From NCBI RefSeq assembly GCF_010119225.1, contig NZ_WNKF01000008.1, positions 124,001 to 188,000 on the forward strand: DNA of 64,000 bases, in the 5' to 3' direction. Positions 61,748 to 64,000 of the stretch are shown one piece after another. The notes below the pieces were generated by a model. It ran no database searches. It saw only the letters and a program-made list of their open reading frames with translations, and was not told the origin of the DNA. The stretch's first letter is position 1; each line of letters begins with the position of its first letter. The position numbers and the translations under genes were made by a program. Origin of the DNA: Cyclobacterium roseum. Lineage in GTDB: Bacteria; Bacteroidota; Bacteroidia; Cytophagales; Cyclobacteriaceae.

Positions 61748-62539
61748 GTGCTCGACCTCCTGGTCTGGTTTTTCCAGCATCCAAAGTTCCCCGATTCGGA
61801 GCAGCATGCTTTTGGTCTGACAGCTGAGGAGTTTGTGTGGTTTGGAGGATATCCGGGTGCCATTACGCTAAGAGAAGATGAAGAACGATGGAAAAGCTAT
61901 GTCCGGGATGCACTTTTGGAAACGAGTATCTCCAAAGACATCCTTATGCTAACCCGGGTGGATAAACCTGCCCTGATGAAACGTTTGTTTGAATTGGGTT
62001 CGGCCTATTCCGGACAGATTTTGAGTTATACCAAAATCATGGGACAGCTAACCGAGGCAGGTAATACCACCACCTTGGCCAATTACCTGGAATTACTCCA
62101 TGATGCCGGTCTGCTGGGGGGCATTGAAAAGTACAGTCCCAACATGATCCGTAAACGCGCTTCCAGTCCCAAATTTCAGGTTCACAATACAGCGATCCTA
62201 TCCGTGATTTCCAGTGAAAGTCTTGACACCTTATTAAAAAACCATGAAGCCTGGGGAAGGTGGGTGGAATCTGCGGTAGGTGCTCACCTGATCAATCAGG
62301 CATTCAAAAACAAAAAGCTAACGATCTACTACTGGCGGGAAGGCAATGATGAGGTGGATTATGTGGTTGTGTACAACAATCGGGTGATTGCGCTCGAAGT
62401 GAAATCCGGGAAAACAGGAAAGCTATCCGACTTGGGGGCTTTTCACAAAAAATTCAAACCTGAAAAATCCCTGCTGATAGGGGAAGCTGGCATTCATTGG
62501 CAAGAATTTTTGCAAACGAATGTGTTGGATTTGTTTTAA
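61748..62539 (+). pseudogene. DUF4143 ATPase fragment lacking the AAA domain
   Basis: 263 codons matching the C-terminal half of AAA_14/DUF4143 ATPases: FVWFGGYPGAITL, YVRDALLETSISKDILMLTRVDKPALMKRLF, ISYTKIMGQLTEAGNTTTLANYLELLHDAGLL (here LSYTKIMGQ), YYWREGNDEVDYVV and VIALEVKSGKTGK (the PD-(D/E)xK-like DUF4143 core). Full proteins are about 380-400 aa with Walker A and B in the first 150 residues, which are absent; the frame opens at GTG right at the break point. The only intact plus-strand reading frame of this region. Confidence 0.75.
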
Positions 62540-62772
62540 ATGGCAGACCTTGTGGCTTTCATTTATTGGTTTACCTGGGATAAAATTATTTTATAAATAG
62601 CAGAATATCAATCATTAAAGGTGTCATTTTATAATTTACTCAATATAATGAGTAAAATTACTCAACAGAAAGTCATAAGTTTCGCTGAAAACCTAAAAAT
62701 GGCATTTCGGTTTGAGAAAAACACTTGGATGGAATTAATCCATTGATTGAATGTATTTACCAGGAAGATATT

Positions 62773-62859
62773 GATCCGGTACACCACCACAAAGTGCCTT
62801 TTATCCCAATGGGCGATCAGGGGAAGCTGTGCCTGTTTCAGCCGGTTAAAGTCATCTGT
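62773..62859 (-). pseudogene. Remnant of a C39-peptidase domain
   Basis: On the minus strand, directly after a stop codon, the frame reads DDFNRLKQAQLPLIAHWDKR followed by HFVVVYRI. This matches the His region of C39 peptidase domains of peptide-exporting ABC transporters (pattern LPxIxHWxxxHFVVVYKI). The expected ADP motif is not found; the sequence then loses resemblance. No Cys box or transporter is nearby. Confidence 0.6.
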
Positions 62860-62930
62860 CTATGCTTTTTAGCTTGTTACTTCCCAATCTAATGGATAAA
62901 ATCAAAAAACATAAGTGAATAATTGTATTT

Positions 62931-62990
62931 CCCGTGAACTGGCCTGTTTTTCCCGTGAACTGGCCTGTTTTTCCCGTGAACGGGCAGTAT
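62931..62990. repeat. Three CCCGTGAAC palindromic repeats, 21-bp period (right group)
   Basis: CCCGTGAACTGG at 62931 and 62952 (two identical 21-bp units), then CCCGTGAACGGG at 62973, with T runs between. The context on the left, GTATTT before CCCGTG, resembles the left group. They lie on the far side of the DUF4143 fragment and the C39 remnant. Confidence 0.75.
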
Positions 62991-63032
62991 ATTTTTTTCT
63001 ATATCGGATGCGGGGTTGGTCAAACATATTTG

Positions 63033-63089
63033 GCCCCGTCAGGGCTAGGGTTCCCGTTTCGGGTTTAGACACAGGGCTGCACCCTGTGT
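63033..63089. repeat. Cluster of three short hairpins (REP-like)
   Basis: GCCCCGTCAGGGC (63033-63045), CCCGTTTCGGG (63053-63063) and ACACAGGG/CCCTGTGT (63069-63076 with 63082-63089, 5-nt loop) follow one another closely. The reverse strand reads like many dispersed Bacteroidota intergenic repeats. There is no transposase next to it. Confidence 0.55.
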
Positions 63090-63219
63090 TTGGGTATTGC
63101 GCACATTCAGTGCTTGGGATTCCGTTCGTTTTCCAGTCATCCACGCCCTGAAATGGGGAGAAACCTCAGCTTGCATTAAAATAATTAAAGATATAATTCA
63201 AATAGGGGTAATTATCTTC

Positions 63220-63231
63220 CCCGTAAATGGG
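63220..63231. repeat. Single diverged CCCGT repeat
   Basis: CCCGTAAATGGG with TTCAAATAGG upstream, the same arrangement as at 61492. The remaining bases between 62990 and 63301 hold nothing coding that can be supported. Confidence 0.5.
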
Positions 63232-63301
63232 CGGTTTTATGCCGTTAAAGAAATGATTGTCCGGAATGGTGTGATGATTCGATGATGTGATGGTTTGATG
63301 A

Positions 63302-64000
63302 TTATCTTAACTTAACAATTCCAATTTCGGGATTTTCTTCCTCAGTGGATGGGTCGCTAAATGCTTTCTTTTTGGTATAATAAAAGAGATCCGCATCCAA
63401 ATCCAACGGTCTCAAAAACACAGGATCGCCATCAGCATCGGTCAATCCCTTGCTAAGGTTGTATCCTATTTTGTTTTTCTTGTCATACAGAAACATGAAT
63501 TGTTCCCAATCTTGGGCATATTCTAAAATATAATATGAAGAACTGTTCATCACGTTATACAACAAAAGCGTTTGGTACCCCTGCTCATTCAGGGATTGGG
63601 CTCGTTCAAAATGGAACTTAATAGCTGGTTTTATCATCCCATCTGATAACTGGTACAAAGTGTCCCGGAGCGTATTTTCCGGTGTAAGAACCGGCATGAA
63701 CAAAAATATTCCTTCTCCAGTAGCTGACAACCAATGCCTAAACCAATAGCCCCCTATTTGTATTTTGTCCAAAATCACCCTCCTAAAGGGAATGGTATCT
63801 GAAATCTCGAAAGTATTACCCAGCTTGTAGAGGTTGGTCTGATTAGCAGTTTTATTCCCAACCTTTATCCCTATCTCCTCAGAAACTATCCATAGGTCTC
63901 CATCCAAAACTTTCAAATACCCTATAGGATAGCCCAATTTTCTTTCTTCGACAAGCCCTAAGTCAGCTCCAAAAACCAAAAGCTTATTGTATGATGAAAT
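63302..64000 (-). CDS. Six-bladed beta-propeller lipoprotein-like, C-terminal part (cut by window end)
   Basis: 233 codons open to the right edge. Blade motifs: VFGADLGLVEERKLGYPIGY, LDGDLWIVSEEIGIKV, NQTNLYKLGNTF, FMPVLTPENTLRDTLYQLSDG, and the C-terminal KGLTDADGDPVFLRPLDLDADLFYYTKKKAF ending IGIVKLR, a common ending of this family. Related in type to the other propellers of the cluster, but not a close copy of any of them. The N-terminus with the expected lipoprotein signal lies beyond the window. Confidence 0.75.
   Translation of the reverse strand: MSSYNKLLVFGADLGLVEERKLGYPIGYLKVLDGDLWIVSEEIGIKVGNKTANQTNLYKLGNTFEISDTIPFRRVILDKIQIGGYWFRHWLSATGEGIFLFMPVLTPENTLRDTLYQLSDGMIKPAIKFHFERAQSLNEQGYQTLLLYNVMNSSSYYILEYAQDWEQFMFLYDKKNKIGYNLSKGLTDADGDPVFLRPLDLDADLFYYTKKKAFSDPSTEEENPEIGIVKLR

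Noticed and set aside
61492-62990. Possible CRISPR array
   Set aside because: Units are 21 bp with almost no spacer, only three per group, and no cas genes exist in the window.
62902-63151. Overlapping ORFs on both strands with repeated Ser-Arg-Glu-Leu-Ala-type units
   Set aside because: Translation of the CCCGTGAAC repeats and the hairpin cluster, not a protein.
1-64000. tRNA and rRNA genes
   Set aside because: I looked for T-loop patterns such as GGTTCGAATCC and found matches only inside coding genes without cloverleaf context; a tRNA search program would settle this.

Overview
The window looks like a chromosomal segment of a Bacteroidota bacterium, most likely order Cytophagales and possibly Cyclobacteriaceae (the order is an inference from gene content). 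The evidence is a very large secreted protein ending in a type IX secretion (T9SS) sorting domain, an LptD of the Bacteroidota type, a DUF4295 gene directly behind rpmB and rpmG, promoter elements of the TTTG-N20-TAnnTTTG type, few Shine-Dalgarno sequences, and a cluster of six-bladed beta-propeller lipoproteins. Most of the window is ordinary core genome. No tRNA, rRNA or CRISPR array was seen.

Left part, 1-12.6 kb: the 3' end of a CysM-type cysteine synthase, an unknown protein, an exported sugar phosphate isomerase-like protein facing a WYL regulator/ThuA pair, a DinB-like protein, a proline dehydrogenase-lysS operon, and two exported glycosidase-like proteins.

Aromatic block, 12.67-19.4 kb: the Phe/Tyr pathway is gathered in one run: DAHP synthase-chorismate mutase, aroB, aroA, pheA, an aminotransferase and tyrA. 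In front of it lies what reads as a complete translation-coupled attenuator: a consensus promoter, a 31-codon leader peptide with eight aromatic residues in nine codons, mutually exclusive stem-loops 1:2, 2:3 and 3:4, and a terminator just before the first structural gene. This is the clearest regulatory system in the window. An 18-bp perfect inverted repeat sits between the DAHP synthase gene and aroB.

Middle, 19.4-51.5 kb: arginine deiminase, lptD, a cell-wall amidase, a phosphopantetheinyl transferase, WD40 and DivIVA-like proteins, folB, a tightly coupled operon (DUF1232, oxidoreductase, dtd, tandem ABC ATPase, MazG-like), the T9SS protein with three malectin-like repeats, a MOSC protein, dnaK, a GroES-like protein, a probable outer-membrane protein beside amt, hemB, a HAD hydrolase, rocD, the L28/L33/DUF4295 trio and ftsY.

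Accessory region, 51.5-64 kb: a REP-associated tyrosine transposase (RAYT) sits inside a two-sided array of alternating hairpin repeats whose right end supplies the stop codon of the neighbouring hydrolase. Beyond it all intact genes but one lie on the minus strand: several six-bladed propeller lipoproteins (two of them close paralogues), a carboxypeptidase-regulatory-like exported protein, a cut-down glycosyltransferase-like gene, a Cys-rich NVEALA-like small peptide with a broken N-terminus, a remnant of a C39-peptidase domain, an ATPase that has lost its nucleotide-binding half, and 21-bp-period palindromic repeats on both sides of that ATPase remnant. This part shows repeated duplication and decay.
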